Notes: a model not told the origin generated them from the sequence alone. DNA of 64,000 nucleotides from an uncultured Verrucomicrobiae bacterium (GCA_951813855.1 OX638380.1:1690876-1754875), one strand, 5' to 3'; shown: positions 29,256 through 38,996, numbered from the stretch's first letter. Numbers and translations: made by a program.

Positions 29256-30920
29256 TCAATCGGCCGGCAAATGCCGAGCGGCCATCGCCCGGTATTGCCG
29301 CCAAAGTTTCCAAACCCGCCTCAAAGGCATCGGACGAACGCCGCGTTTCCGATTCTGGGCTCCGATCTCGAACACGATCTTCCACTGGCGGTGCAACGTG
29401 CGATAAGCGTCAAACAACGAGTATTTCGGATCATAGATCTGGGTGGCCTCCGAGGCCGCACCGTTGAGTTCGATAATCTGGAATCCTTCGCCGGCCTTCA
29501 AGAGAGAATCGCTCCGGTAACGCACGTCGTAACGGCCGACATAGAAGCCCGCTACCTTCCGGGAAATCTCGTCGATACGATTCTCCAACGCCTCCGTGCG
29601 CAGAAATTGCCCGTCCTGGAAAATGCAGCCCTGGGCATGATTGCCGGCTTCGACCAATCGCACGGCCTCTCCGCTCGCTGGAATCCAATCCAACCGCGGC
29701 CGGAACCGCCGGCAATAAACCTCGGCCAGGATCGAAGCCCGCGGATCGTTCCGAATCAGTTCCCGCAGCGTGCTCGCGCCGTCACCGATCAATTCCGGAA
29801 ACACCTTGTAGGTGATCCCCAGAATCCGCCCCTTGGCTTCTCCCGGATACCGGTAATAAAAGATGCCCGCTTCGCTCGGCCCCGGCACGTAACGCTGCAG
29901 AATTCTGGCGAACCCGTCCGGCTTGAGGCATTCCTCGGCCGCCGACAAGCTAGCGACTTTTCGAATGCCGCTCCCCCGCTGCCCGATATCGGGTTTGACG
30001 ATTACCGGATAAGCCAGCGATCGCTCCTTCATCAGGCCCTGAAACGACGCCAGCCGCTCGAGGTAGTTCTCCCCGTCGATGGCCCAAGCTTGAGCCGTGC
30101 GGTCGGAGGCGACCCGGGTTAATTCTTCCAACATGGCGAGTTTCGACTCGCCGACGATCCCGCCGGAAACGATCCCCGGATTGGCCGCCGTCGGCAACGA
30201 TAGTCCCCAATGGCGCAAGCCGAGCCACAGGTAATCGCAGACGACCGGGACATAGAAGAGCCAAGCCGGCCAAAATTCCCACCGCGTCCACCGGCTCTTC
30301 TCCAGCCGATCGGCCACCCAGGCCCGCTTCGTCAGCCGCTGCAATCCCCAGCGCAGGCCAAGGAACAGCAGCAACCCGATGCCGCCCAGCCACAACAATT
30401 CGTATTCCAACCGGTCGATCCGATCGCCGAAAGTGGCGCTTACCGCCCAAACCATCCCGAACATGGCCGCCGTCCAGACCGCCGCCGCCGCTCCGGTAAC
30501 GATCAGGAAAGTCCTCGCGGGAACGCGTACGAAGCCCGCAGCCAAATAAGTCGGCAATCTCGTGCCCGGCAACACCCGGCAGATCCAAAGCAAGGCCACG
30601 CCCCGCCGGCGAAACCACGCTTCCGATTCCCGCACTCGCGGAGAGTCCAGCCACCGCCGGGCCCAGCGCCACCGGCGAAGGCGGTCTCCGGATCCCCGGG
30701 CCAACAGGTAAAGCAACAAGTCACCCAACCAAATGCCGCCGAAGGCGCTGGGGGCTCCCAACCACCAAGGCAACAAACCGGTATGCACCAATAACGCGGC
30801 GCCGAAACAAGCGAGATCCTCGGTGATGAAAGTAAGAAAAAAAATCCCGGCCGACTGACCGATCCAAAACGGCCAAGGAGATTCTTCCGAAAACCACCAG
30901 CTTGCGAGTTCCTCGAACAT
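29256..30920 (-). CDS. DedA-like membrane domain fused to an ATP-grasp domain
   Basis: The 554-residue protein has an N-terminal DedA/VTT-type half (1-200) with ITEDLACFGAALL (14-36), FGGIWLGDLLLYLLARGSGD and RVLPGTRLPTYLAAG-V (about 120-130), containing the family's acidic and arginine motifs and four or more membrane helices. After a second hydrophobic stretch (173-190) follows an ATP-grasp half (about 260-520): AYPVIVKPDIGQRGSGI, EAGIFYYRYPGEAKGRILG, GDGASTLRELI and IIELNGAASEATQIYDP. It resembles D-Ala-D-Ala/cyanophycin-type carboxylate-amine ligases. DedA proteins translocate polyprenyl phosphate or phospholipid, so the fusion suggests modification of a lipid-linked or membrane substrate. 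It is the first gene of a unit with the NRDE gene. Confidence 0.75.
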   Translation of the reverse strand: MFEELASWWFSEESPWPFWIGQSAGIFFLTFITEDLACFGAALLVHTGLLPWWLGAPSAFGGIWLGDLLLYLLARGSGDRLRRWRWARRWLDSPRVRESEAWFRRRGVALLWICRVLPGTRLPTYLAAGFVRVPARTFLIVTGAAAAVWTAAMFGMVWAVSATFGDRIDRLEYELLWLGGIGLLLFLGLRWGLQRLTKRAWVADRLEKSRWTRWEFWPAWLFYVPVVCDYLWLGLRHWGLSLPTAANPGIVSGGIVGESKLAMLEELTRVASDRTAQAWAIDGENYLERLASFQGLMKERSLAYPVIVKPDIGQRGSGIRKVASLSAAEECLKPDGFARILQRYVPGPSEAGIFYYRYPGEAKGRILGITYKVFPELIGDGASTLRELIRNDPRASILAEVYCRRFRPRLDWIPASGEAVRLVEAGNHAQGCIFQDGQFLRTEALENRIDEISRKVAGFYVGRYDVRYRSDSLLKAGEGFQIIELNGAASEATQIYDPKYSLFDAYRTLHRQWKIVFEIGAQNRKRGVRPMPLRRVWKLWRQYRAMAARHLPAD

Positions 30921-30937
30921 CGCCTCGGCAACCGGCG

Positions 30938-31450
30938 CTAGCCCGACGCCACGGCGGCAGGCCGCAATCTGTGCTGCAAAGTCGAAGGAGCCAGGCCGAA
31001 TTCGACCGGTAACCGACAGCCCATCACTTTGGCCATCACGGCGATCAACGCGTAATGATGCACCGCATGGGCCACGTTATACATCAATTCCCGCACCACG
31101 GTGGACGACAAGCGTTGAGTGCGGTCCCCCTCGTAATGAATCTTGCACTGGATCTCGATGGTTCGATCCAACGCCGAAGGATCCAACCGCGCGACGGCCC
31201 GCTCGAGTTCGCCGGTAACGCTCAAGGCGTAGGCCCGGTTCGTTTCGATTCGACTATCACGCTGGCGGCGGTCGTAATCGAGAACGCCGCTTTCCAATCC
31301 GTCCAGCCAACAACGAAAATGATCCAGGCAATGCCGGTAATGTTCCCCGATCGTCGAATTCGAGGCTACCGACACCCGGCGGCTCCAGCCCTCCTGAGAA
31401 ATACTGCCGAGCAGTTCCTTTCCCTGTTCCAGCACACTGAGTGCCGCCAT
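30938..31450 (-). CDS. DinB-like four-helix bundle protein
   Basis: The 170-residue protein shows the DinB/YfiT pattern: SVLEQGKELLGSISQEGWSR, the first His cluster in GEHYRHCLDHF, and the last in MYNVAHAVHHYALI, giving the three-histidine metal site of the superfamily. The start at 31450 (MAALSVL) is preferred; a longer frame to 31594 has no family similarity and runs into the rex promoter region. The enzyme class (for example a bacillithiol-type transferase) is not decided by the sequence. It is 18 bases upstream of the DedA/ATP-grasp gene on the same strand, so it may be part of that operon. Confidence 0.65.
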   Translation of the reverse strand: MAALSVLEQGKELLGSISQEGWSRRVSVASNSTIGEHYRHCLDHFRCWLDGLESGVLDYDRRQRDSRIETNRAYALSVTGELERAVARLDPSALDRTIEIQCKIHYEGDRTQRLSSTVVRELMYNVAHAVHHYALIAVMAKVMGCRLPVEFGLAPSTLQHRLRPAAVASG

Positions 31451-31572
31451 GACGCAATCACCGATACTGTCCCCGCTTGCGCTCTCTGAATTAGGCGAGT
31501 TCACCAACTGATAGATAAGTAACACCGATAAGTTTGCTGCCAAAACGCCGATGCTGCTTGAATCTTCCCGAA

Positions 31573-32337
31573 ATGTCAGCATATTTCGACGCAAAAGCTT
31601 CGATGAGATCCCCTTGCCAACAACTCCGGGAGACGCCGCTCCCCGCTTCGGGCAAGGCAGCCGGCGACTCGTCGTTCGACCACCTCGCCAAAAACGGAGA
31701 AGACATCCCGAAACCGGTCATCTACCGGCTTTCGATCTATCTCCGCTGCTTGACTCAACTAAGAGACGAAGGACGGCAAACCCTTTCCAGCGAAGCGTTG
31801 GCCGAATACGCCGGCGTCAAATCCACCCAATTGCGCAAAGATCTCGCCTACTTCGGACAATTCGGCACTCGGGGACTCGGTTATAACGTCACCCAACTGA
31901 CAACCATCGTCGGCAGGGTCTTGGGTACCAAAAAATCCCGTTCCGTCGTCCTGATCGGCGTCGGCAACCTCGGCTTGGCGCTGCTCTCCTACCAAGGCTT
32001 CCGAAGGGAAGGATTCCACATCAGCGCCGCTTTCGACCTCGTTCCCCAAAAACCGCGCAACAAATTCATCACGCAACCGGTTTTTCCCATGAGTTTCGTC
32101 AGCCATTATATCCAATCCAACCGGATCCGGATCGCCATTCTGTGCACGCCGCCCGGCGCCGCCCAAGACACCGCGGCGTTGCTGATCCGGCACGGCATTA
32201 CCGGCATCCTCAACTTCGCTCCGACCGTGCTACAGGTGCCGGACCACGTGACGGTCAACAACGTCGATCTGGCCATCGAACTGGAAAATCTCAGCTATTT
32301 TATCCAGAAAAAAACCTTCACCGAATCAGTTCGCTGA
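31573..32337 (+). CDS. rex: redox-sensing transcriptional repressor Rex
   Basis: The 254-residue NADH/NAD sensor carries the N-terminal winged helix (IPKPVIYRLSIYLRCLTQL; VKSTQLRKDLAYFGQFGTRG, the DNA-contact helix), followed by the Rossmann NAD domain (VVLIGVGNLGLALLSY) and the C-terminal VNNVDLAIELENLSYFI helix that swaps between protomers. Two Met codons are possible, 31573 or 31603; family proteins usually begin close to the IPKP segment, so the first about 45 residues may be untranslated. It represses fermentative or respiratory genes at high NAD/NADH. Its 3' end overlaps the convergent aminotransferase gene by 20 bases. Confidence 0.9.
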   Translation: MSAYFDAKASMRSPCQQLRETPLPASGKAAGDSSFDHLAKNGEDIPKPVIYRLSIYLRCLTQLRDEGRQTLSSEALAEYAGVKSTQLRKDLAYFGQFGTRGLGYNVTQLTTIVGRVLGTKKSRSVVLIGVGNLGLALLSYQGFRREGFHISAAFDLVPQKPRNKFITQPVFPMSFVSHYIQSNRIRIAILCTPPGAAQDTAALLIRHGITGILNFAPTVLQVPDHVTVNNVDLAIELENLSYFIQKKTFTESVR

Positions 32338-33160
32338 ACCGGGCCATCAACCGCCGGGTCACCGGTCCGGGAGCCGGCCACTCGAGTGCTTCGCCGATGA
32401 CGGCCCTTACCGGCCAGATTTCGTGAGTCGTCCCCGTCAAGAACGCTTCCGACGCCCGGCGAAGTTCCGCCAGGCTGAAGGCTTCTTCCCGACAGGGAAT
32501 GTCGTCCTCCCGGCAGATTTCCAAGGCCACTTTCCGCGAAATACCGCTCAAAATATATTCGGACTCGGGATGAGTTCGCACCGTCCCGTCGATTACCGCC
32601 GCCACGTTCACGCTGGCTCCCTCGGTCACCGTTCCTCCTCTCTGGAACAGCGCTTCGACCGCGCCTTGCGACCGGGCTTCGTTGAACGACAAGACGTTCC
32701 CCAACAACGCCACGCTCTTGATATCGCACCGCGACCATCTCCGGTCTTCCAACGCCGCCACCACCGCCGGTTCTTCCGGCCGGCGATGCGGCAAGCGATT
32801 GACCATCCCGAAAACGGTCGCCGCGACCGAAGCGTCCGGATAAGCGTGGGCCCTGAAATCCGCGGCGCCGCGGGTGATCTGCCAATACAACAGGGCGTCC
32901 GCCCGGTCCAACCCGTTAAGTTTCAGCAACTCGTTGCCTGCCCCTTCCAACCCCGCGACGTCGAATCCCGCCAACTCGAGGGCGGCCAGGCTCCGCTCGA
33001 GGCGCGCGGCGTGATCTGAAAGCCGAAACCATTTCCCGCCGTAGGCGCGAACGACTTCGTACACTCCGTCGGCGAACAGAAAGCCTCGATCCAATGGAGA
33101 AATCCTGACTTGGTCCAGCGGGCAGAACCGACCGTTGAAATACACCGTCTGTTCGTTCAT
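32318..33160 (-). CDS. class IV aminotransferase, D-amino-acid type
   Basis: The 280-residue fold-type IV PLP enzyme shows NGRFCPLDQVRISPLDRGFL (9-28), YWQITRGAADFRAHAYP (92-108), and the Schiff-base lysine in RCDIKSVALLGNVLS (K148), with TEGASVNVA and SGISRK later. The TRGxxxRxHxYP block is the D-amino-acid transaminase form rather than branched-chain or aminodeoxychorismate lyase types. It would make D-Glu/D-Ala for peptidoglycan or degrade D-amino acids. It lies 24 bases downstream of the ribose-type permease gene, so it is the last gene of that operon, an unusual partner for a sugar transporter. Confidence 0.8.
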   Translation of the reverse strand: MNEQTVYFNGRFCPLDQVRISPLDRGFLFADGVYEVVRAYGGKWFRLSDHAARLERSLAALELAGFDVAGLEGAGNELLKLNGLDRADALLYWQITRGAADFRAHAYPDASVAATVFGMVNRLPHRRPEEPAVVAALEDRRWSRCDIKSVALLGNVLSFNEARSQGAVEALFQRGGTVTEGASVNVAAVIDGTVRTHPESEYILSGISRKVALEICREDDIPCREEAFSLAELRRASEAFLTGTTHEIWPVRAVIGEALEWPAPGPVTRRLMARFSELIR

Positions 33161-33184
33161 GACCTGACTGCCCCGATCCCTTCG

Positions 33185-34159
33185 CTACTTGGAAAACAGG
33201 CGGCGGCGAACGATGCGCTTGACGGTCTCGTCGGTCATGACCCCGCACAGAATCACCGCGCCGATCACGGCGTATTCGATATGCGACGGGATAAAATCCA
33301 CCAAGGTGATCATATTGCGCAACACCTGAATCAGCCCCGCTCCGAAGATAACCCCCATGATGGTCCCCGAGCCCCCCCGCAAACTGCAACCGCCCAATAC
33401 CGCCGCCGCGATCGCATGCAATTCGTAAAAATTGCCGAAACTGCCCGGCTGGGCCGAATTGACGTCCAACGCGAATAGAATCCCGCCCAGGCCGGCGGTC
33501 AAGGAACAGATGACATAAGCGAGAATCACCATCCGATCGGTGCGAATTCCGCTGTAACGGGCCGCCTCCTCGTTCTGCCCCATGGCCAACAGATAACGGC
33601 CGTAAATCGTCTGATTCAAAAAAATGGAGGCTAGCACGGCGACGACGATCAAAAAAAGGCAAGGCGCCGGGATGCCGAATCCCTCGACAAACGGCAACGG
33701 AACCTCTGCGGTGGCCAACTGCCGCAAGCCCTTGTACTCCGTGCCGAATCCCTGGGTTTGATCTCCGGTGAACCCGCGGGTGATGCCCCGGTACATCAAC
33801 AGCCCGCAGAGCGTGACCACGAAGGGTTGCAACTTGAGTTTGGCGATCAACAAACCGTGCAACAATCCGACCGCCAGGGACACGATGACGGCCAGCGCCA
33901 GCGCCCAGGGCAGCGGACAGGACTGCTTGACCAATAACCAAGGCACGCCGCAACCCACCAGGCAGACGACCGAACCGATCGAGAGATCGATCCCTCCGGT
34001 AATGATCACGAAAGCGACGCCGACCGCCAAAATACCCAGCAAAGCCGTGCGGCGAATCAGATTTTCCAGATTGTACGACTCCAGAAACCGGTCGCTCAAC
34101 AGGGCGGTCAGAACGAAAACGAACAGGAAAATTCCAAATATGCCCAGCAACTTTTTCAT
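33185..34159 (-). CDS. ribose-type ABC transporter permease (RbsC-like)
   Basis: The 324-residue integral membrane permease has about ten hydrophobic helices. It includes the family signature ITGGIDLSIGSVVCLVGCG (50s-70s) and the C-terminal GGCSLRGGSGTIMGVIFGA motif that marks the BPD-type sugar permeases of the ribose/galactose class. It forms the channel with the ATPase encoded 16 bases upstream. The sugar cannot be read from the sequence. Followed closely by the aminotransferase. Confidence 0.9.
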   Translation of the reverse strand: MKKLLGIFGIFLFVFVLTALLSDRFLESYNLENLIRRTALLGILAVGVAFVIITGGIDLSIGSVVCLVGCGVPWLLVKQSCPLPWALALAVIVSLAVGLLHGLLIAKLKLQPFVVTLCGLLMYRGITRGFTGDQTQGFGTEYKGLRQLATAEVPLPFVEGFGIPAPCLFLIVVAVLASIFLNQTIYGRYLLAMGQNEEAARYSGIRTDRMVILAYVICSLTAGLGGILFALDVNSAQPGSFGNFYELHAIAAAVLGGCSLRGGSGTIMGVIFGAGLIQVLRNMITLVDFIPSHIEYAVIGAVILCGVMTDETVKRIVRRRLFSK

Positions 34160-34175
34160 GCCTCGGTTTCTGGCG

Positions 34176-35711
34176 TTAGGCCGCCTCCGGCAGTTGCCCC
34201 GTCGCCAATCGCATCACCCGTTGCTCGGACAGTTCGGCCCGGGGCAATTCCCCGAAAATCCGCCCCTCGTGCATCACGAGGACCCGGTCCGACATCCCCA
34301 GGATTTCTTCCATTTCGCTGGATACGAACAACACGGTTATCCCCTTTTCGGCCAAGGATTCCATCAGCGAATAGATTTCCGTTTTGGCTCCCACGTCGAT
34401 GCCTCGGGTCGGTTCGTCCAACAACAAAATCCGGGGATGCAGGGAAAGCCACTTCCCCAAGGCGATCTTTTGCTGGTTGCCCCCGGACAACAACCGAGTC
34501 ACCTGCCCTTCGCCGGTTGCCTTCACCTTCAGCAGCCGGACCATGTCCCTGGCGAGCTCGCGCTCGCGAGCCCGGTTCAAAAAACCCATTTTCTGATCCC
34601 GGCGCAACGACGTCAGGCTCAAGTTGTTCCGCACCGTCAGATCCAGGATCAAACCTTGCTGCTTGCGATCTTCCGGCACCAGGGCCAGTCCGGCGAGCAC
34701 GGCGTCGATCGGACTCCGCACGGCCGTCTTCCGGCCGTCAATCCAAACGCTCCCCCCTAATGCGGGCGTGACGCCGAACAGGGTCTGAAGCAACTCGGTC
34801 CGGCCGGCGCCCACCAACCCGAACATCCCGACGATTTCTCCCCGGCGAAGGGCAAAGGAACAGGATCGATGCGGATAAGCCAAGGTGCGCAAGTTGTCGG
34901 CGGTCAGCACAACCTCGCCGGGTTCGTGCGGCCGATGAAGATAAAATTGAGAGACCTGACGGCCGACCATCAGTTGGACCATGTTTTCGTGATTGATCTC
35001 GTCCCGCCGCAATTCACCGACCTTTTTTCCGTCCCGCAGCACGACGACCCGATGGGCCAATTCTTTCACTTCGCCCAACCGATGGGAAATATAAACGATA
35101 CTGACGCCCTTGGCCGAAAGATCCCTGATGACCTCGAACAACTGGTCCGCTTCGCGTTGACTCAGACTGGAGGTCGGCTCGTCCATGATCAGAATCCGCG
35201 CGTCGACGGAAAGCGCCTTGGCGATTTCCACCATTTGCTTGCGCCCGATGGGCAACGAGCCGACGAGGCGAGTCGGAGGCAACTTCAGTCCCACTCGAGC
35301 CAAATACCGGGCCGAATCCCGGAGGATTCGCGGCTTGTCGATCAGCAACCCGAAACGTCGCGGTTCGCGGCCCAGAAAGATATTGGCTCCCACCTCCAAG
35401 TTGTCGGCCAAATTCAATTCCTGATGAATCAGCGCAATTCCCAGGCGCAGCGCTTGTTCCACCGAAGCCAGCTGGCAACGGCGCCCCTCCAGGAAAATCT
35501 GACCGGAATCGGCCGGCTGCACGCCGGCCAGGATTTTCATCAAGGAACTCTTGCCGGCTCCGTTCTCCCCGATGACGGCTACGACTTCCCCCCGGTTCAC
35601 GTGCATGCCGACTCCGTCCAGAGCCGTGACGCCCGGAAACCGTTTGCAAATCCCGCGAACTTCCAACCAGGGCCGCCGCGGGTCGTCGTCGGACATTGCC
35701 GGTCGAACCAT
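34176..35711 (-). CDS. ribose-type ABC transporter ATP-binding protein (RbsA-like)
   Basis: The 511-residue double ATPase has its first nucleotide-binding domain with Walker A GENGAGKSS (about 48-56), IALIHQELNLADNL (Q-loop) and LIMDEPTSSLS (Walker B). The second domain has GLVGAGRTELLQ (atypical P-loop of the second half), LSGGNQQKIALGKWL signature and LLLDEPTRGIDVGAKTEIY. This arrangement defines the RbsA/MglA subfamily. Start ATG at 35711 (an alternative Met lies five codons on) is 6 bases after the stop of the binding-protein gene, so the operon is binding protein, ATPase, permease, aminotransferase. Confidence 0.9.
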   Translation of the reverse strand: MVRPAMSDDDPRRPWLEVRGICKRFPGVTALDGVGMHVNRGEVVAVIGENGAGKSSLMKILAGVQPADSGQIFLEGRRCQLASVEQALRLGIALIHQELNLADNLEVGANIFLGREPRRFGLLIDKPRILRDSARYLARVGLKLPPTRLVGSLPIGRKQMVEIAKALSVDARILIMDEPTSSLSQREADQLFEVIRDLSAKGVSIVYISHRLGEVKELAHRVVVLRDGKKVGELRRDEINHENMVQLMVGRQVSQFYLHRPHEPGEVVLTADNLRTLAYPHRSCSFALRRGEIVGMFGLVGAGRTELLQTLFGVTPALGGSVWIDGRKTAVRSPIDAVLAGLALVPEDRKQQGLILDLTVRNNLSLTSLRRDQKMGFLNRARERELARDMVRLLKVKATGEGQVTRLLSGGNQQKIALGKWLSLHPRILLLDEPTRGIDVGAKTEIYSLMESLAEKGITVLFVSSEMEEILGMSDRVLVMHEGRIFGELPRAELSEQRVMRLATGQLPEAA

Positions 35712-35717
35712 CGGTGA

Positions 35718-36767
35718 TTACGGCTCCGCGGTCTTCCCTAGCTTCGATTTCAGATCGTCCCAGAACGGCTGGACGTTGTCCTGACGGATATGACGGGCTG
35801 GAACCTCAACGTACTTGTTTTCAGGAACGACCGAACTATCCCCGGCGAAAATGGCCTTCAACAATTCCACCGAAAGATAACCGTACTGGTACGGATCTTG
35901 GACTACCGTGCCGTGCACGGTGCCCTGCTTGATGCCCTCCAGGGTCTTAAAGTCTTCGTCGAAGGCGATCACTTTCACGGCCCCCAATTTGCCGGCTTGT
36001 TCCAGCGCTTCCAGAATCATGGGAGGATTGTAGGCGAACAATCCGATCAAGCCATCGATGTCCGGGTGACGGGAAAGAGTGTCCTCGACGTTCGCTTTCG
36101 CCTTGGGAAAATCGAACTGGTCGGTCAGCGTTCCCAAGATGGTATAACCGTTGCCTTCCAGCACTTGTCCCGGAGAATCGAAATTCTTCGGATTGTATTC
36201 CCGACCCAACAATTCGTCGATGAGTCCTTGGCGCCGGCCCCGAGCGTTGTCTTGTTCCATGCGGCCGACAAAGATCATGACCTTGCCGCCGTCGGGCAAC
36301 GCTTCTACCACCAGTTCGCCGCACATCCGCCCGGCCTTGTAATTATCGATCCCGACAAACAGGATCCGGTTCGAATCCGGCGCATCCGAATCGTTGGTGA
36401 TCAACCGGGTATGCGAGGCGATTTCGTTCAGTAATTCGGCCTGATTCACCGGATCGATCGGGCTGACCGAAATCCCGTCCACTCCTCGGGTCACCAAGTC
36501 CTTGAGAATCTGCTGTTGGTGGACCACTGTGTCTTGAGGCGTATGAAAAGATACGTCCACCTCCAAATCCTCTCCCGCCTGCTCCACGCCTCGCTTCGCG
36601 ATCAACCAAAAATCGGCGATCCCGTTGCTGACGAAAGCAATTTCCGGCCGATCCGAATCCACATCCCCCGTATCGGCATCCCCCGTATCCGAAGGGCCGC
36701 ACCCGGTCAAAACGAACGACAACGACACCGTGAGAAGGGCCAACCACTGCAAGCGACGGGAATTCAT
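35718..36767 (-). CDS. sugar ABC transporter substrate-binding lipoprotein
   Basis: The 349-residue periplasmic binding protein is of the RbsB/LacI type. The signal (MNSRRLQWLALLTVSLSFVL) ends with the lipobox LTGC, so the mature protein is lipid-anchored. The body begins PEIAFVSNGIADFW, with ISVSPIDPVNQAELL and ITNDSDAP, GIDNYKAGRMCGELVVEALP, then the C-lobe LFAYNPPMILEALE and VIAFDEDFKTLEGIKQG. This is the ribose-binding-protein family order. It starts the operon with the ATPase and permease. The ligand is unknown; the nearby D-amino-acid aminotransferase leaves open a non-ribose substrate. Confidence 0.9.
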   Translation of the reverse strand: MNSRRLQWLALLTVSLSFVLTGCGPSDTGDADTGDVDSDRPEIAFVSNGIADFWLIAKRGVEQAGEDLEVDVSFHTPQDTVVHQQQILKDLVTRGVDGISVSPIDPVNQAELLNEIASHTRLITNDSDAPDSNRILFVGIDNYKAGRMCGELVVEALPDGGKVMIFVGRMEQDNARGRRQGLIDELLGREYNPKNFDSPGQVLEGNGYTILGTLTDQFDFPKAKANVEDTLSRHPDIDGLIGLFAYNPPMILEALEQAGKLGAVKVIAFDEDFKTLEGIKQGTVHGTVVQDPYQYGYLSVELLKAIFAGDSSVVPENKYVEVPARHIRQDNVQPFWDDLKSKLGKTAEP

Positions 36768-37715
36768 AAACTCTCTGAATCTCAAAAAAAACCGCTGTCG
36801 TCAAGCCAACGCCGTACTCGCGCAGGACTTTTTCACGCTGATAATCCTTGTCCGACGACCGTTTTTAAGCACCCAGCGGAGTGTTCCGATTCGTCAGAAA
36901 ATCTAGTTGCCGAATTTTTCTTCCCGATGGGCTGCGATAGCCGATCTATGGTTTTGATCCCCCAGGGAATCCCAGCGTCTTCGTTAACTGCGGTGAACCA
37001 ATCGAACGGTCCCCTGCCGGAGGTTGATTGTGGCGTCCCTGAGAAACTCATCACGGCAAAAGAATAAAAAAGCCAGTCCTATGGTTCCCACTTCGAAGGC
37101 GATAAGATTTCGTCTCCAGGACGAAAGAAAAAGCGAAATAAGGCCTAAATCCGGTTACCCTGGCCTACCGTGATCAGCGTGAAAAAATCCGGGCAACTCG
37201 CGCCGCGGTTTCCCGGAAGCGCCGGCCGAGGGACCGCGGTAGAGTCGGGAGGTCGCGCACATCTACCCTTAGGTCCTGTTTCGCGATTCTCGTCGCCATC
37301 CTTTCGGACCTAACGGCGCGGCTTCCGCGTTAGCATTTTCGAGGCCAGCACGGCATTCACTCACGTTCCGGCCCGCGTAGTCGCTGAACTCCCCTTGGCA
37401 GTCCCTTGACACCGCAGTGCTTCAACTTACCTCGTTACCTCCCTGAGCCGCCTCGATTGCTTCCAATCGGAGCGATAGTTGCGGGACGGGATTCGCACCC
37501 GATGGATAGACGTAGCTTTTCACGGCGCACGGAATCCTGAAGCTTGAGCGCTCGTCGGGCCGCGACGACTGAAGGCGGGATCGGGCGCTCTCCGAAATCC
37601 GGGAAACGCCGGCCGCCTCGAACTCGCCCTCCCGTGAACCGATCGAAACCGGGAGATTAACTTGATCCTCGCCGTTACCGCTTCACAATGCCAGCAACAC
37701 CCTCGTTACCGCCCC
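36768..37715. other. divergent intergenic region, about 950 bp
   Basis: The region separates the divergent ABC-transporter operon and the oxidoreductase gene and must hold both promoters. No gene, tRNA or clear repeat is seen; several short frames lack support. Confidence 0.4.
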
Positions 37716-38996
37716 ATGACGAAACCAAAGTTCAAACGCCGGAGTTTCCTCGAATCGGTCCTGGCCACGGCCACGGCCCCCCTGATCGTCCCGGCGAGCC
37801 TGTTCGGCCAAACCGCGCCCAGCAATCGGATCGCGGTCGGGTTCATCGGCGTCGGCTCTCACGGCACCCATCACAATCTCAAACATTACCTGCGGCAACC
37901 GGACGCCCGAACGGTCATGGTCTGCGACGTGGACGACCGGCATCTCGAACGAGCCAAACAAACGGTCGACCGCCATTACGGCGATACCGGTTGCGCCACG
38001 ACCAAGGATTTTCGCGAAGTTCTCGCCCGGCCCGATATCGATGCCGTCATAGTCTCCACCCCGGACCACTGGCACACCTTGATCAGCGTCTTGGCAGTTC
38101 GCGCCGGCAAAGACGTGCAATGCGAAAAACCGACCTTGACCATCGAGGAAGGACAAATCCTGACCCGAGAAGTAAACAAACACCGCCGAGTGTTTCAGAC
38201 CAGCACCGAAGACCGCGCTATTCCCGTCTATCACCGCATGGCGGAGCTCGTCCGTAACGGCCGGATCGGCAAGTTGACCAAAATCGAGGTCATCCTACCG
38301 AAGCAACCTACCGTGGCAGGCGATCCCACTCCCCAACCGGTCCCGCCGGAACTGGATTACGACATGTGGCTGGGACCGGCACCGGAAGCTCCTTACTGCA
38401 AGGATCGGGTCCATTTCCATTTCCGTTGGATCTGGGACTATTCGGGCGGCATCATTTGCGACTGGGGTACGCATCTCTTCGACACCGCTCAATGGGGCAA
38501 CGACACCGAACGCTCCGGTCCCGTCGAAGTCGACGGCAAAGGGACGCACTGGGAAGGCGGCCTCTACGATACCGTCAAGGATTACGACGTCACTTACCGG
38601 TATGCCAACGGCGTGATCATGATCTGCAAACCGGGAAATCCCAGCCTGAAATTCGTCGGCTCCGACGGTTGGGTCGGCAACACCGGCTGGCGCGGCCAGC
38701 TACAGGCCAGTTCCGACGCCATCTTGAACTCGGTGATCGCAGACAACGAGGTCAAGCTCTTTACCGAACCCGAAGGCGAACACCGGAATTTCCTGGATTG
38801 CGTGAAAAACCGCCAAGCCCCCTATTTCCCGGTCGACATCGGACATCGCGTCTCGACCGTCTGTCACTTGGCCAATTTATCCATCCGCCTGGGACGGCCG
38901 CTCCTATGGGATCCGGCCAAGGAACGATTCCGGAACGACGACGAGGCGAATCGCCTGAGGTCCCGGAACATGCGCCGGCCTTGGACGCTCGCTTGA
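37716..38996 (+). CDS. Tat-exported Gfo/Idh/MocA-family oxidoreductase
   Basis: The 426-residue protein starts with a Tat signal (KFKRRSFLESVLATATAPLI with the twin arginine R-R-S-F-L) and then the NAD(P)-binding Rossmann fold (RIAVGFIGVGSHG, VMVCDVDD). Next come VSTPDHWHTL and EKPTLTIEEG, the catalytic Lys of this family (CEKP), then the C-terminal alpha/beta domain with GGIICDWGTHLFD. Periplasmic Gfo/Idh/MocA enzymes of this layout are abundant in Planctomycetes and Verrucomicrobia and act on sugars, often for polysaccharide use. The start Met at 37716 fits the Tat motif; an in-frame upstream codon does not. It stands alone. Confidence 0.85.
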   Translation: MTKPKFKRRSFLESVLATATAPLIVPASLFGQTAPSNRIAVGFIGVGSHGTHHNLKHYLRQPDARTVMVCDVDDRHLERAKQTVDRHYGDTGCATTKDFREVLARPDIDAVIVSTPDHWHTLISVLAVRAGKDVQCEKPTLTIEEGQILTREVNKHRRVFQTSTEDRAIPVYHRMAELVRNGRIGKLTKIEVILPKQPTVAGDPTPQPVPPELDYDMWLGPAPEAPYCKDRVHFHFRWIWDYSGGIICDWGTHLFDTAQWGNDTERSGPVEVDGKGTHWEGGLYDTVKDYDVTYRYANGVIMICKPGNPSLKFVGSDGWVGNTGWRGQLQASSDAILNSVIADNEVKLFTEPEGEHRNFLDCVKNRQAPYFPVDIGHRVSTVCHLANLSIRLGRPLLWDPAKERFRNDDEANRLRSRNMRRPWTLA

